A stretch of DNA of 64,000 nt from Mansonella perstans. Taxonomy: Eukaryota; Nematoda; Chromadorea; Rhabditida; Onchocercidae. Below, in pieces: positions 62,801 to 64,000 of this stretch. The notes under the pieces were generated by a model that had not been told where the DNA came from, searched no databases, and saw only the letters and a program-made list of their open reading frames with translations. Position 1 is the first letter of the stretch, and each line of letters starts with the position of its first letter. The position numbers and the translations under genes were made by a program. The DNA lies in NCBI GenBank assembly GCA_037074765.1, contig JBAMDO010000069.1:62001-126000 (forward strand), written 5' to 3'.

Positions 62801-63719
62801 ATTCAAATTTAAATATATAATGTATATTAAGTAGCCATCAGTATTTTTTTAAATCTCATTTTTTAAATTAACATCAGCAATATTTATTAGTATTTATGAA
62901 GATTAACATCGTCGATAACTTTCTTTTTTTTCTTTGCTTTACATTCCACCATATTACATTGAAGGGATTAAAATACTAAAAAGAAGATTTTATCTCTATG
63001 TTTACTTGAATGAGTAACAAAAACAATTACTGCAGATGACAAGTTTTATATTAATTAGTCATTTTTACTTATATTAATTACTCAGTAATGATGCATACCA
63101 GCAAGGAACCAAGATTAATAACAGTGAGAAGAAGTTAGTAAAAGCTTTGATAAAAAAAAAAATAATAAGTTTTAACTTATTTGATTAATTTTTAGATATT
63201 CATAGTGGTTTGCTCTGAAGCTTTGAATGCTTTCCTTCGAACTGTTCTTGCAACTCTGCTAGGTGATAGTGCAAGCGACAATGAAATACGACTTTTCTGG
63301 GGTGGTGTATTTATACAGGTTCTATTACAGAAATTTTAAACTCCAAATTAATTTAATTTAGCGAAAAGTTGAGCATATCCACAAAGTTTTCGCAAATTTT
63401 CCCATGATATATGTAGTTCTTCTTTCATTAAGGTATGCTCCCCTAATTTTCTTGATTGTAAAAATTAGATATTTTATTTGTAGCTGTATAACTTTAAATC
63501 TACCCCAATTTAATATCATGAATATCATTCATGATATTAAATTCTTAACGTAATGACAAAATTTAGCTTATATTACTGGGTTTACTTCATTTATTCAGCT
63601 TTTTTATCACTTTTACTTAATTTTTGTTTTTTCAGATCGGATCATTTCTAGGTTCTATTGCTATGTTTCCACTGATCAATATCTTTCATTTATTTGTTCC
63701 TGCACCGCCATGTCAATAA
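59856..63719 (+). CDS. Riboflavin transporter, SLC52/RFT family
   Basis: Plasma-membrane carrier for riboflavin uptake. Exons: 59856-60008, 60599-60791, 61016-61153, 61370-61623, 62024-62173, 62487-62690, 63196-63318, 63636-63719; all phases agree, 432 residues (human SLC52A family about 450-470). Seen: an N-terminus parallel to SLC52A3 (FGSTSWLSTNSVWMQLPLL, then [20 protein letters not shown], against human [20 protein letters not shown]); LVNATSNVLFMPYMS; LTAYFVGMGLSSLFPSIVSV; QGSGDNC; a hydrophilic central loop (AETTGKKEQSSTDQS); FVNAQMNGIVPSVHSYASLP, matching human FVNALTNGMLPSVQTYSCL; and a C-terminus GSFLGSIAMFPLINIF...PPCQ. About eleven hydrophobic segments can be counted. C. elegans has rft-1 and rft-2; I cannot say which is closer. 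Confidence 0.94.
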
Positions 63720-64000
63720 TGTCTTTTGTTGTCAGTATTTTGATTTCATTTCATTTCTTCAAAAACTTTATAATCAGTTTGTTTTATTTTCGGAAACAGT
63801 TTTGGTTCCAAATCGTCTTTGCAAATTTCAATTCTTCATCAATAATTTAGAAATTTGACACTTTTAATCTGCTTTTTATGAGCCGTTCTTTATATTCTGA
63901 TTAATGAAAGTAAATGTTAAACATGCTGTTCGATTGACGATTAAGATTTGATATTATGAGAAAAGCTTTAATATATACTTTTTGCTTACAGATACTGCGG
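63720..64000. other. Sequence after the transporter gene
   Basis: AT-rich 3' flanking sequence, presumably containing the 3' UTR. No canonical AATAAA or further exon is evident before the window ends. Confidence 0.4.

Noticed and set aside
1..64000. tRNA, rRNA, spliced-leader RNA genes or CRISPR arrays
   Set aside because: None recognised by eye on either strand; a covariance search (tRNAscan-SE, Infernal) would be needed to exclude small RNA genes.

Overview
The window is nuclear DNA of a nematode, most likely a filarial or other spirurid worm. It is very AT-rich. Genes are split into many short exons with GT..AG introns and T-rich TTTCAG-type acceptors, and some starts lie just behind acceptor-like sites as expected for spliced-leader trans-splicing. 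The proteins are animal proteins, and a chemoreceptor-like gene has a nematode serpentine pattern. The species call is inference. I saw no prokaryotic gene, CRISPR array or RNA gene.

Layout. 21-2298 (-): SPRTN/DVC-1 DNA-protein crosslink protease, complete in six exons. 3783-10085 (+): COG7 Golgi tether subunit, head-to-head with SPRTN. 10086-13352: gene-poor. 13353-22877 (+): MTA/LIN-40 subunit of the NuRD chromatin complex, 16 exons, with a long poly-Pro/poly-Gln exon. 24747-45350: a recent segmental duplication array (order X1-Y1-Y2-X2-Y3) holding three copies of a minus-strand chemoreceptor-like gene. A small plus-strand gene of unknown function probably begins in X2 (39899) and ends at 46193, so that one receptor copy sits inside its first intron. 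A second copy of its first exon lies in X1. 47000-53978 (+): CLASRP-like SR-related splicing factor, 17 exons. 54631-57931 (-): NYN-domain RNase of the Zc3h12a/N4BP1 type, tail-to-tail with CLASRP. 59856-63719 (+): SLC52/RFT riboflavin transporter, head-to-head with the NYN gene.

The single-copy genes are housekeeping functions (crosslink repair, Golgi trafficking, chromatin, splicing, RNA decay, vitamin uptake) and do not form one pathway. The unusual part is the duplicated array. The receptor copies keep open exons in compatible phase but lack the segment that should encode TM5. One unit is mosaic, with nearly identical ends and a divergent middle. A 38-bp near-perfect palindrome lies upstream of each copy of the duplicated first exon. 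Other points are a PIP box and an SHP box sharing one Phe in SPRTN, a candidate poison exon in CLASRP, and a missing splice acceptor in the NYN gene. All exon models were read by eye from splice sites, phase and family conservation; no alignment or RNA evidence was available.
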